Part shown: piece after piece, positions 5,988 through 11,451 of the stretch
Position numbering within the stretch: position 1 is the first letter of the stretch
Layout of the letters: each line of letters begins with the position of its first letter
IMG/VR virus record: IMGVR_UViG_3300030331_004341
Location: 1 to 24,216 of that record
Reading direction: 5' to 3' (one strand)
DNA length: 24,216 nucleotides
Source of the DNA: a virus
Made by a program: the position numbers and the translations under genes
The notes under the pieces: model-generated
What the model was told of the DNA's origin: nothing
Databases searched by the model: none
What the model saw: the letters and a program-made list of their open reading frames with translations, nothing else

Positions 5988-6308
5988 ATGAGCAAAGCTG
6001 TAAAAAAACTAAAAGCTGAAGAGAAGAAAATCGTATTAGCTTTCATAGAGTTTAAGCTTAAAAGAAACCGTTTAGACCGTGAGTTATTTACGATGAGAGA
6101 TAATATTGTTGAACTCTTCAAAAAACTTAAGCTTAACGTTCTTATGGTTCAAAACGCTAAGGGTGAAATGCTTGGTTTACAGAAAAGAACCATCAAACGG
6201 CTTGATTTTAATGAAAAAAAATTCAAAGCTGACCATCCTGAGTTGTATGAAAAATACAAGGAAATGAGGACTCAAGAACAGTATAAGACGCTTGCAGATT
6301 CTAACTAA
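5988..6308 (+). CDS. 106-aa Lys-rich hypothetical protein
   Basis: Not recognised. Helical, basic N-terminal two thirds (MSKAVKKLKAEEKKIVLAF), then NVLMVQNAKGEMLGLQKRTIKR, which looks like a beta pair, and an end rich in ADHPELYEKYKEM. I start it at the ATG at 5988 because AAAGGA lies about 6 nt upstream; the longer frame from 5949 has no ribosome site. The gene is closed by a strong intrinsic terminator 46 nt after its stop. The HPELYEKY end resembles small proteins in other marine phages, without known function. Confidence 0.72.
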   Translation: MSKAVKKLKAEEKKIVLAFIEFKLKRNRLDRELFTMRDNIVELFKKLKLNVLMVQNAKGEMLGLQKRTIKRLDFNEKKFKADHPELYEKYKEMRTQEQYKTLADSN

Positions 6309-6354
6309 GATCTGTATAATATTAGCGTTTATAAACATATTCTTGTTATCATCT

Positions 6355-6387
6355 AAGGGGCCAAGGGAGACTAAGGCCCCTTTTTTT
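6355..6387 (+). terminator. Rho-independent terminator
   Basis: AAGGGGCC (6355-6362) and GGCCCCTT (6375-6382) form an 8-bp GC-rich stem with a 12-nt loop, followed by a run of T to 6387. It ends the rightward operon that finishes with the 106-aa gene. Confidence 0.92.
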
Positions 6388-6395
6388 GTTCCGTT

Positions 6396-6545
6396 GTCCG
6401 TTGTTCTGTGATATAAGAGAATCATAGGAGGACATATGACATAACTAAGTTCGATAGGGTAGCATGCTCTCTCGACAACTTTTCCCCTAAGAAAAGCTAA
6501 ATTACATGTTGCCCTATCCCTCTTACTTAACAACGAACAGTGGAC
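6396..6545 (+). ncRNA. Candidate structured RNA with G.U wobble helices
   Basis: GATAGGGTAGCATG (6453-6466) pairs with CATGTTGCCCTATC (6505-6518) along all 14 positions with two G.U wobbles, and GTCCGTTGTTC (6396-6406) pairs with GAACAGTGGAC (6535-6545) over 11 positions, also with two wobbles. On the minus strand these wobbles would be A-C mismatches, so the fold favours plus-strand RNA. An inner CTTTT/AAAAG hairpin and a TCATA/TATGA hairpin holding AGGAGG in its loop (6422-6439) are also present. If transcription starts at the 6409 promoter, the outer helix would lose its 5' arm, so the true 5' end matters. Confidence 0.5.
6409..6417 (+). promoter_or_regulatory. Candidate extended -10 promoter
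   Basis: TGATATAAG fits the extended -10 pattern (TGn plus TATAAx). The same string precedes the 103-aa gene on the other strand (10531-10539), and TGATATAAT precedes the 45-aa gene (11833-11841). It would start transcription near 6424, just before an AGGAGG site. Confidence 0.4.
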
Positions 6546-6680
6546 ACAAAATTTATGATATTGATAATAACACTAACTTTCATGTATTGGTACTACCTGA
6601 CCTTTTATGTTATCTGATTTACAATTTTTTATATTGGCTTCTATTACTTGCTTTTTAATTTTTGCATGGGCCTTTTTCTT

Positions 6681-7217
6681 TTAATCACATTTAAACACAA
6701 AATTAATAACTAAGCGTTTTAACGATTTAATGGGGTTTTGTGCTGCATGTGCTACGCAAGAATCAAACAGTATACCCATGCCTTTTTTAGGGCTAATTCT
6801 ATCAATAATCATATCTTTACTATCAAAAAATAAAGTATCACCATCTGATTCGTTTACATAATAAATGAAACTTTTAAAGCCTTTTTCCTTAGTATCTACA
6901 TGGATAGGCTGATGCATATGAGTATTACCTTCATTTATATTAAAATTAAGATTAGCTTTTATCCTATAAAATTGTATTAATTTAAAAGGTAATTTAAAAT
7001 TGCTTAAAATATTAGTTACATTTGGATAAAAAGGCGAGTTAACTTCATTATTACCAAAGAAAACATGTGTAAGCTGAGGGCTATTAATCTCAGTATCTCT
7101 TAGCTTTTCAAGTTCATCTAACGTGCTATCATTGTAAAACCAATTAAAACTAGGATTTAGCAGCATAGTTTCAATCTCGTCAGCTACTTTTTCATTAATA
7201 TTAAATTTTTCTATCAT
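6681..7217 (-). CDS. 2OG-Fe(II) oxygenase family protein
   Basis: Probable 2-oxoglutarate and iron dependent dioxygenase (double-stranded beta-helix fold). The iron triad is visible as H106-V-D108 in MHQPIHVDTKEKG and H157 in DSCVAHAAQN, with R168 in LKRLVINFVFK placed to bind 2-oxoglutarate. The 178-aa length fits phage and prolyl-4-hydroxylase-like members. The substrate cannot be read from sequence; protein, nucleic-acid base or small-molecule targets are all known for the superfamily. It is last in a leftward cluster that includes an MT-A70 methyltransferase, and its start overlaps the upstream 48-aa gene by 17 nt. Confidence 0.85.
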   Translation of the reverse strand: MIEKFNINEKVADEIETMLLNPSFNWFYNDSTLDELEKLRDTEINSPQLTHVFFGNNEVNSPFYPNVTNILSNFKLPFKLIQFYRIKANLNFNINEGNTHMHQPIHVDTKEKGFKSFIYYVNESDGDTLFFDSKDMIIDRISPKKGMGILFDSCVAHAAQNPIKSLKRLVINFVFKCD

Positions 7218-7347
7218 TTATTTTAGGTTTTTTTCGTATGGCATTAGACCATCTTTTAATTAATTTATACCACTCTTTTTTATATTTAGGATCTCTGGTT
7301 CTTTCCCAGTTTAATGCAGCGATGTTAATTTTATTTAAAGGGGACAT
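7201..7347 (-). CDS. 48-aa basic microprotein
   Basis: Short ORF opening MSPLNKINIAALNWERTRD and rich in Lys, Arg and Trp. It overlaps the previous 36-aa ORF at its start (17 nt) and the oxygenase gene at its end (17 nt), filling what would otherwise be a gap in a continuous leftward operon. Codon choice is like the neighbours. No known family recognised. Confidence 0.55.
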   Translation of the reverse strand: MSPLNKINIAALNWERTRDPKYKKEWYKLIKRWSNAIRKKPKINDRKI

Positions 7348-7441
7348 ATAACAAGAAAGACCACACAAAAGCTAAACCAATATATAAAGTTCTTAACCAG
7401 TTAAGTCTTAATCTCGCACAAATTTTTTTTCTAATACTCAT
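7331..7441 (-). CDS. 36-aa single-TM microprotein
   Basis: MSIRKKICARLRLNWLRTLY followed by a hydrophobic stretch (IGLAFVWSFLLYVPF) that could span the membrane, with positive residues on the N-terminal side. The ATG overlaps the stop of the upstream secreted protein as ATGA, good support for a real coupled gene. Function unknown. Confidence 0.55.
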   Translation of the reverse strand: MSIRKKICARLRLNWLRTLYIGLAFVWSFLLYVPFK

Positions 7442-7650
7442 TTAGGATCCGTATCACTACAAGTATAACCAACAACCCTTTGTCCCTCATACAAGTGGTA
7501 AGATCTTCTGCTAAACAATGTAGTTTTTATTTCACTCATTAATACGTTATTCTGATACCACGTATAACAAGACTCGTAAATAGTTATGTTTTTAATCTCT
7601 ATTTTGTTACTAGATACTAAAATTAACAAACCAATAACTAATTCTTTCAT
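7438..7650 (-). CDS. 70-aa secreted or membrane-anchored small protein
   Basis: I start it at the ATG at 7650, which overlaps the methyltransferase stop (ATGA) and has GGGGAG upstream; a longer frame from 7674 would extend into the methyltransferase. The N-terminus MKELVIGLLILVSSNK is a signal peptide or anchor. Two cysteines, in YESCYTW and VGYTCSD, are placed to form a disulfide in the periplasm. The layout matches the 70-aa protein at 10578-10790 (hydrophobic start, xxC, then YTC near the end), suggesting one family. Role unknown. Confidence 0.7.
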   Translation of the reverse strand: MKELVIGLLILVSSNKIEIKNITIYESCYTWYQNNVLMSEIKTTLFSRRSYHLYEGQRVVGYTCSDTDPK

Positions 7651-8180
7651 ATTTGATCTCCCCAACAATCCCAACCTTTAGTTTTCTCTCTAGCAAACAA
7701 TTCAATTCTAGGTAAGTTCCCACATAATTCTACAATCTTATTTCTGACACAATCAGGTTTTCTGCTATGCTCTCTTACTGGTTCTTGTATAATTTGATGA
7801 ACGGATCTTGAAATTCTCTTAGGTTTACCTTTAGTAGCAATTATACATAACTCGCTGTTACTTCTAGTCCAATAACCCATGCCCCAAAAAAAACTATCTG
7901 CTTTTTTATTCTTTTTTACCCAGTTAAAAGCACACGTCTTATATTCAAAGCCCCAATCTTTAATAACTTTAAGAGACACTGGCAGCAAAGGATAAATAAC
8001 CCAGATAAAAAGAACACAATTTTTTGAAGCAATCTCGTTTACTGGTAATTTTCTAATTTCTCTAGATCCCATAAGATTGTATTTTGGGGATCTAGACATT
8101 CCCTTTTTGGACCAAGTATTAAAATACCAAGGTGGGTCAGCATATATAATATTATATTTCTTTTTAGGAAATGGAATCAT
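7647..8180 (-). CDS. MT-A70 family adenine N6-methyltransferase
   Basis: SAM-dependent methyltransferase of the MT-A70 type, 177 aa. The catalytic DPPW motif is at residues 15-18 (NIIYADPPWYFNTW), followed by LFIWVIYPLLP, WVKKNKKADSFFWGMGYWTRSNSELCIIATKG and a C-terminal LPRIELFAREKTKGWDCWGDQI, all typical in this order. It probably methylates adenine N6 in DNA, for example to evade host restriction or to mark phage DNA. No restriction partner is next to it, so it is an orphan enzyme. It is coupled by short overlaps to the genes before and after. Confidence 0.93.
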   Translation of the reverse strand: MIPFPKKKYNIIYADPPWYFNTWSKKGMSRSPKYNLMGSREIRKLPVNEIASKNCVLFIWVIYPLLPVSLKVIKDWGFEYKTCAFNWVKKNKKADSFFWGMGYWTRSNSELCIIATKGKPKRISRSVHQIIQEPVREHSRKPDCVRNKIVELCGNLPRIELFAREKTKGWDCWGDQI

Positions 8181-8584
8181 TTTTTTTTATCTTTAAGTTT
8201 AAGTTTAAATCTAATTTGATCAATCCTTTCTTTTATCGATCTTCTCTCTTCTTTAGTATCTACACCTCTGTAACGCTTGTATTCATTTTTGTATTCAATC
8301 CAATAACATTGTACCTCAGTAAAAACAATCACCTTATTATCTAAACACCATTTATACCTAGAATGAACATGATCTGGATCTAAATTAGCTAAATCACAGA
8401 TTTGCCTGAAATCTTTACCATTACCCATAAACCATTCATGTGCAGCTTTTTTATTGTAGGCCTCATTTTTACCGCCTAAAACATATAAACAATCTTCAAA
8501 AGCTTGAATAACCACTGCTTGATATAATCTATGTTCCGATCTCGAAGGAGTTTTTAATATTTCAGTAGCAATATTAGTTCCCAT
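8177..8584 (-). CDS. 135-aa hypothetical phage protein
   Basis: Not firmly recognised. Start chosen at the ATG at 8584 (MGTNIATEILKTPSRSEHR), which overlaps the end of the upstream 66-aa gene; a longer frame would cover that gene almost completely. The centre reads NKKAAHEWFMGNGKDFRQI then CDLANLDPDHVHSRYKWCL, a helical motif I have seen in many phage proteins of unknown role, possibly DNA-binding. The C-terminus is highly basic. It overlaps the methyltransferase start by 4 nt. Confidence 0.72.
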   Translation of the reverse strand: MGTNIATEILKTPSRSEHRLYQAVVIQAFEDCLYVLGGKNEAYNKKAAHEWFMGNGKDFRQICDLANLDPDHVHSRYKWCLDNKVIVFTEVQCYWIEYKNEYKRYRGVDTKEERRSIKERIDQIRFKLKLKDKKK

Positions 8585-8774
8585 GATCTTTAATAAGTTT
8601 GGTGAGTAACTCAAAATAAAAAGCCTCCATACGAGTTTGACGGAGATCCTTACATATTTTGTAATCGTTATAGACATCGTTCATGAATATGGTTCTCTCT
8701 AACCCATCCATCTCTGCAACTTCTTGCAGCCCCGAATCATAAACTCTATCGAAAATTCCCATATGTACAACCAT
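8574..8774 (-). CDS. 66-aa hypothetical protein
   Basis: Not recognised. Two possible starts: codon 1, or the Met at codon 5 (MGIFDRVYDSG). Acidic and helical, with FMNDVYNDYKICKDLRQTRM and a C-terminal amphipathic helix. Its stop overlaps the start of the 135-aa gene, consistent with operon translation. Confidence 0.6.
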   Translation of the reverse strand: MVVHMGIFDRVYDSGLQEVAEMDGLERTIFMNDVYNDYKICKDLRQTRMEAFYFELLTKLIKDHGN

Positions 8775-8815
8775 GAGCTTTGGAAAGACAATGATATGGA
8801 TATGTTAACCCATGG

Positions 8816-9064
8816 CTATACATTTTTGACCAAAGACAATCCTAAGTTTTTTGCAACTTTTTTTCGTCCTTGTCGCCAAGCTGTGTCAGTTTTATCTAAA
8901 AACTGTAAGCTAAAGTTCCCCATCCCATAATCATTACCGCAATAAAGCTGAAACATAATTGAAGTAATTTCATCATAAGTTTTTTTATTAGGACTTATCA
9001 TCACTAATTTATTTAAACCCTGATCTAATATATCTTCTAACGGTTTTCGCTTTTTTTGTGCCAA
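8816..9064 (-). CDS. 82-aa hypothetical protein, TTG start
   Basis: Not recognised. The start codon is TTG at 9064, supported by AAGGAG six nt upstream. The basic N-terminus MAQKKRKPLEDILDQGLNK is followed by an aromatic section (FQLYCGNDYGMGNFSLQFL). It opens the leftward accessory block downstream of the gene-free stretch 9065-9231. Confidence 0.65.
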   Translation of the reverse strand: MAQKKRKPLEDILDQGLNKLVMISPNKKTYDEITSIMFQLYCGNDYGMGNFSLQFLDKTDTAWRQGRKKVAKNLGLSLVKNV

Positions 9065-9231
9065 AACAATCTCCTTAATTAATAATTAATAAATTGTTAG
9101 GTTCGGTGTTCGGTAATCTAAGTAGATTGAAACCTCTACTTTTCATTAGGTTATGAGGAATACTAGTGATCTGTAACAAATAGCAGACACAATATCAAGT
9201 GTTTTGTTATGTGTGCTTTACAATATCTAGA
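9065..9231. other. Intergenic region with shared dyad
   Basis: No gene seen. It contains the ATCTA-AG-TAGAT dyad (9116-9127) identical to 4170-4181, and a tandem TTCGGTG-TTCGGT repeat at about 9101-9114. It probably holds the promoter for the leftward gene at 9064, though I cannot place a clear -10. Confidence 0.45.
9116..9127. promoter_or_regulatory. Shared dyad ATCTA-AG-TAGAT, copy 2
   Basis: Identical 12-mer to 4170-4181, about 50 bp upstream of the leftward 82-aa gene. Two exact copies, both in noncoding gaps upstream of genes, suggest a shared regulator. Confidence 0.4.
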
Positions 9232-9423
9232 TTAAGATACTTTTTTGTATATTTTATTGTTTTTCTTTATGGTTATGCCTTTGACAAACCTTTTCCAAGG
9301 TTCCAACTCTTTACTTAATGTTAAAGCTAATTCTATGGCCAAAGTCTGAGTTTTTCCCGCAGTGGACTCATCTATCTCAATTGTTATTTTATCATTTTTA
9401 GTCTTTTTTGCAGTATCATCCAT
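9232..9423 (-). CDS. 63-aa hypothetical protein
   Basis: Not recognised. Begins MDDTAKKTKNDKITIEIDES. I start it at 9423 because a GGAGGT Shine-Dalgarno lies about 10 nt upstream, and the longer reading would include that site. It overlaps the end of the ribbon-helix-helix gene by 8 nt. The acidic KITIEIDES strand followed by helices is all that can be seen. Confidence 0.6.
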   Translation of the reverse strand: MDDTAKKTKNDKITIEIDESTAGKTQTLAIELALTLSKELEPWKRFVKGITIKKNNKIYKKVS

Positions 9424-9628
9424 TTGCTTTTTTACCTCCTTGTTCAAGTAATTCTGCTTTTAATTTTTCTACAGACTTACCAGTTTTTTTTGCTAAAATT
9501 TTAAGTTCAGAGTCTACCAATTTTGCTATCATAGCTCCTGGCCTTCGAAAACCTTTTTGACCCATAGCTAATACTATTTTATAAGTATTAATATCAACAG
9601 CTACGCTTTTCCATTTGTTCGTGTCCAT
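9416..9628 (-). CDS. Ribbon-helix-helix-like DNA-binding protein
   Basis: The 70-aa protein has a predicted beta strand WKSVAVDIN, a short helix TYKIVLAMGQKG, then RRPGAMIAKLVDSELKILAK, which fits the strand-helix-helix layout of MetJ/Arc-type repressors. Such proteins bind short inverted repeats as dimers, so this is a candidate regulator for the dyads in this window. The stretch after residue 45 is a charged helix. The call rests on pattern only. It overlaps the 63-aa gene upstream by 28 nt. Confidence 0.6.
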   Translation of the reverse strand: MDTNKWKSVAVDINTYKIVLAMGQKGFRRPGAMIAKLVDSELKILAKKTGKSVEKLKAELLEQGGKKANG

Positions 9629-9792
9629 ATCTTATACTCCTTTTTAGTTTTACATTTTGATTCTATTACTTTTTCGTACTCACACATATATGCTTCTGTT
9701 GTTGCTCTAGCATTAGGTGAATTGTTAATCTTACGATTAATTGCACTTATACGTTTACTTTGCCAAGTCTCTACAATTTTCTCTGCTGACAT
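9601..9792 (-). CDS. 63-aa hypothetical protein
   Basis: Not recognised. MSAEKIVETWQSKRISAINR, basic and helical with two cysteines (YMCEYEKVIESKCKTK). A strong AGGAGGG site stands 6 nt before the ATG. It overlaps the lipoprotein ORF upstream by 38 nt and the ribbon-helix-helix gene downstream by 28 nt. Confidence 0.65.
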   Translation of the reverse strand: MSAEKIVETWQSKRISAINRKINNSPNARATTEAYMCEYEKVIESKCKTKKEYKIWTRTNGKA

Positions 9793-9925
9793 TCTGGCCC
9801 TCCTTTTCTATAAACCAAACATAAGACCATTCTGTATGTTCTGGTGTACATTTTTTACCTAATTTAACTGTGTAACCACAACCAGTTAAAAATAAAAACA
9901 CAGTAAATATTGTTATTAATCTCAT
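9755..9925 (-). CDS. 56-aa putative lipoprotein
   Basis: The ORF opens MRLITIFTVFLFLTGCGYT, a clear signal peptide with lipobox LTGC (lipidated Cys at residue 16). The mature part has two more cysteines (C26, C51) and would sit in the periplasm on the outer or inner membrane. Phage lipoproteins of this size include outer-membrane spanins (Rz1 type) and superinfection-exclusion proteins; no proline-rich region typical of Rz1 is seen, so the choice is open. It starts 6 nt after the upstream stop and its last 38 nt overlap the next gene. Confidence 0.68.
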   Translation of the reverse strand: MRLITIFTVFLFLTGCGYTVKLGKKCTPEHTEWSYVWFIEKEGQNVSRENCRDLAK

Positions 9926-9930
9926 TTTTG

Positions 9931-10206
9931 TTAATCTCTTTTTTCGTTTTTCTCTTCAAGACTTTGTATTTCATCTTCTACAAAATCTGCTGCTACCCAA
10001 AGATTGATGATTTTTGATGGGTATCCATCTCTAAAATCAAGCTCTAAATTTACTAAACTATCTCGACTATTAACAAAACTCTCCGATGTAGAATCTGATT
10101 TATTACCTTCAACATCATGTGTTTGAACCTTTGATAATATATTATCCATATCTGTAACAAATTTAGCAAAAGCTTTAGATGAACTTTTTAATTTTAATTG
10201 ACCCAC
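9931..10206 (-). CDS. 91-aa hypothetical protein, GTG start
   Basis: Not recognised. The start is GTG at 10206 with GGAG six nt before it, inside the end of the upstream gene (13-nt overlap). The N-terminus (MGQLKLKSSSKAFAKFV) is basic, the middle is Ser- and Asp-rich, and the C-terminal helix is acidic (FVEDEIQSLEEKNEKRD). The next in-frame Met is at codon 20, so a shorter product is possible. Confidence 0.6.
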   Translation of the reverse strand: MGQLKLKSSSKAFAKFVTDMDNILSKVQTHDVEGNKSDSTSESFVNSRDSLVNLELDFRDGYPSKIINLWVAADFVEDEIQSLEEKNEKRD

Positions 10207-10505
10207 GCATCACTCCATGATCTAAATTTATCTTGCACATAATCAAATAAAGCATAAAAACCAGTTTCTGCTTTTAATTTTTTAGCAAAAACAGCTTTAT
10301 CTATCTCATTTCCGTTATAATAAAGTGTAATTTGACTCTTCTTTTTCTCATAAGTGATTAAAATAGCGTCAGTGCCTTCTTCTAATATTTGTACAATATC
10401 ATTTGGTTTATTTTTAAAATCAACTTTTTCAACGTTAGTGGTAGACTGCGTTAAGTTACCCATCACCTTTTGCAGTGTACTTGGTTTTTTGTCATTGTCT
10501 TCCAT
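10194..10505 (-). CDS. 103-aa hypothetical protein, first gene of leftward accessory run
   Basis: Not recognised. MEDNDKKPSTLQKVMGNLTQ, then a beta-rich section (AILITYEKKKSQITLYYNG) and a C-terminal helix ending SDAWVN. AGGAGT lies 8 nt upstream of the ATG, and an extended -10 promoter is at 10531-10539. Confidence 0.7.
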   Translation of the reverse strand: MEDNDKKPSTLQKVMGNLTQSTTNVEKVDFKNKPNDIVQILEEGTDAILITYEKKKSQITLYYNGNEIDKAVFAKKLKAETGFYALFDYVQDKFRSWSDAWVN

Positions 10506-10530
10506 GATATACTCCTAATAATTAGTATTT

Positions 10531-10539
10531 CTTATATCA
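10531..10539 (-). promoter_or_regulatory. Extended -10 promoter for 103-aa gene
   Basis: On the minus strand TGATATAAG, with a possible TTGTTT -35 about 16 nt upstream. It leaves a leader of about 18 nt with a good ribosome site. Confidence 0.5.
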
Positions 10540-10577
10540 AATTAGATATTAAAAACAAGGAATTAATGGGAGATTAA

Positions 10578-10790
10578 TTGAAATTTATTTTAACTTTATA
10601 TGTATGTTCTTACTTAGATCTTACTTGTTCACCACCAGTTGAGTATCCTAAAATCTTTAACAGTTGGGAGGCTTGTGTTATAGAAGCCTTAGATGAATCA
10701 AAACAATTGATTAAAGAAGTCCCGCTAGATGTAGTAAATAAAAATAGATTAGCTACTAAATATACATGTCAGCCTATCTCAGATGCCTAG
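10578..10790 (+). CDS. 70-aa secreted Cys protein, TTG start
   Basis: The start is TTG at 10578 with GGGAG five nt upstream. The product begins MKFILTLYVCSYLDLTCSPP, a signal-like hydrophobic start, and carries C10, C17 and further cysteines in WEACVIEAL and KYTCQPISDA. The pattern hydrophobic start, Cys, then YTC near the end resembles the protein at 7438-7650. It probably works in the periplasm after export. It is divergent from the 103-aa gene. Function unknown. Confidence 0.65.
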   Translation: MKFILTLYVCSYLDLTCSPPVEYPKIFNSWEACVIEALDESKQLIKEVPLDVVNKNRLATKYTCQPISDA

Positions 10791-10833
10791 GGTTGTATTA
10801 TTACAACAATTAGGGTTGCATTATTACCACAAA
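10788..10833. repeat. Tandem 23-nt repeat containing a dyad, candidate operator
   Basis: Two adjacent 23-nt units beginning TAGGGTTG (10788-10810 and 10811-10833) match at 20 of 23 positions. The first contains the perfect dyad GTTGTA-TTAT-TACAAC. They end 7 nt before the -10 of the next promoter, exactly where a repressor would act. A related TAGGTTGTATTATT occurs near 4054. Confidence 0.6.
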
Positions 10834-10839
10834 TCGTTA

Positions 10840-10845
10840 TATAAT
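10840..10845 (+). promoter_or_regulatory. -10 box giving a probably leaderless transcript
   Basis: A perfect TATAAT ends 5 nt before the ATG at 10851, and there is no Shine-Dalgarno. Transcription would begin at the start codon. Confidence 0.5.
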
Positions 10846-10850
10846 ATCTT

Positions 10851-11123
10851 ATGAATAGTTATCGAATTCAGATACGATCGGAAGGAAAGTATTATGATGG
10901 GATAATTAAGGCTAACAACGATGTTTTGGCTTTACAACAGTTTGATGAAAAACTGAAAAACGGTGAAATCAAAGCACAAGATGAAGACTTTTATAATAAG
11001 GAAAGAGTTTTCATTACATATGAGGAGCTAAAAAATGGCACTACAAGAGCTAGTATCGGAGAAGCTTCAGTTGGAGTCCAAATGGGCAAGCCAAGCGTTA
11101 CAACAAGGCAGAGTAACGACTGA
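10851..11123 (+). CDS. 90-aa hypothetical protein
   Basis: Not recognised. MNSYRIQIRSEGKYYDGIIKA then a helix and RVFITYEELKNG. The first 60 residues look like a small alpha/beta domain. The last 29 residues (from about 11035) are read out of frame over the next gene and are Ser/Thr/Gly-rich, so the tail may be poorly conserved. The ATG has no ribosome site, but a TATAAT sits 5 nt before it. Confidence 0.65.
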   Translation: MNSYRIQIRSEGKYYDGIIKANNDVLALQQFDEKLKNGEIKAQDEDFYNKERVFITYEELKNGTTRASIGEASVGVQMGKPSVTTRQSND

Positions 11124-11220
11124 CATGAAGTGGATTGATATTAAAATTAAAGACCTTAAAAAAAGAATCAATGAACAAAGTGTTCTTGATGCTTCAGAAA
11201 GTCTTTTAAGAAACAGCTAG
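11035..11220 (+). CDS. 61-aa helical hypothetical protein
   Basis: Not recognised. MALQELVSEKLQLESKWASQ followed by MKWIDIKIKDLKKRIN, a coiled-coil-like pattern. GAGGAG about 8 nt before the ATG supports the start. It overlaps the 90-aa gene by 89 nt in another frame, an unusually long overlap. Confidence 0.6.
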   Translation: MALQELVSEKLQLESKWASQALQQGRVTTDMKWIDIKIKDLKKRINEQSVLDASESLLRNS

Positions 11221-11234
11221 TAAAAAAAACTAGC
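11216..11234. repeat. Hairpin at stop codon
   Basis: GCTAGT (11216-11221) and ACTAGC (11229-11234) enclose seven A. The stem spans the stop of the 61-aa gene. No T-run follows, so it is not a typical terminator. Confidence 0.4.
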
Positions 11235-11270
11235 AACCTATAAAAAAATCATTTATAACACAGGCTATCT

Positions 11271-11447
11271 ATGACTTCAAAGAAAGGAGATTCATATGCT
11301 AGTATTAATAACTATATTAGGCACTATGTTGAATCAACCGAGCGAGGCCACATTATTAAAATACTTACTGAAGACGGACTTAAAACCTTCGATTGTAAAT
11401 GGAAAGACTATAAGAGATCAAAATCTATTACCAAAAAGAAAACCTAA
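11271..11447 (+). CDS. 58-aa basic hypothetical ORF
   Basis: MTSKKGDSYASINNYIRHYV followed by GHIIKILTEDGLKTFDCKW, which looks like a real beta-rich fold, and a basic tail. The ATG lacks a Shine-Dalgarno. It shares almost all its length with the 51-aa ORF in another frame, so one of the two is probably spurious or they are truly overlapping. Confidence 0.4.
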   Translation: MTSKKGDSYASINNYIRHYVESTERGHIIKILTEDGLKTFDCKWKDYKRSKSITKKKT

Positions 11448-11451
11448 ATAA
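11296..11451 (+). CDS. 51-aa ORF with hydrophobic start, overlapping
   Basis: MLVLITILGTMLNQPSEATL then KTDLKPSIVNGKTIRDQNLL. AAGGAG seven nt before the ATG is the better ribosome site of the two overlapping ORFs. The first 12 residues could be a short signal or anchor. Its end overlaps the convergent zinc-finger gene by 8 nt. Third-position GC is similar in both ORFs, so codon use does not settle which is real. Confidence 0.45.
   Translation: MLVLITILGTMLNQPSEATLLKYLLKTDLKPSIVNGKTIRDQNLLPKRKPK

Larger units (their letters stand above)
6309..6680. other. 372-nt gene-poor region with terminator and folded RNA
   Basis: It contains the terminator at 6355-6387, a candidate extended -10 promoter at 6409-6417, and a structured segment at 6396-6545. 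After 6546 the sequence is T-rich and convergent with the 2OG oxygenase gene. Two tiny hydrophobic ORFs are readable there (6555-6617, 20 aa; 6607-6684, 25 aa, opening MLSDLQFFILASI), but neither has a ribosome site and I give them little weight. Confidence 0.55.

Noticed and set aside
6388-6406. CCGTTG-containing repeats seen at several places (1616, 6391, 16136, 18186, 21368)
   Set aside because: Most copies lie inside genes and differ in context, so they probably reflect chance.
6177-6533. 118-aa leftward frame across the terminator
   Set aside because: It crosses the strong plus-strand terminator and the folded RNA and is antisense to the 106-aa gene.
6607-6684. 25-aa hydrophobic ORF
   Set aside because: No ribosome site, very short, T-rich sequence gives hydrophobic frames easily; mentioned only in the region note.
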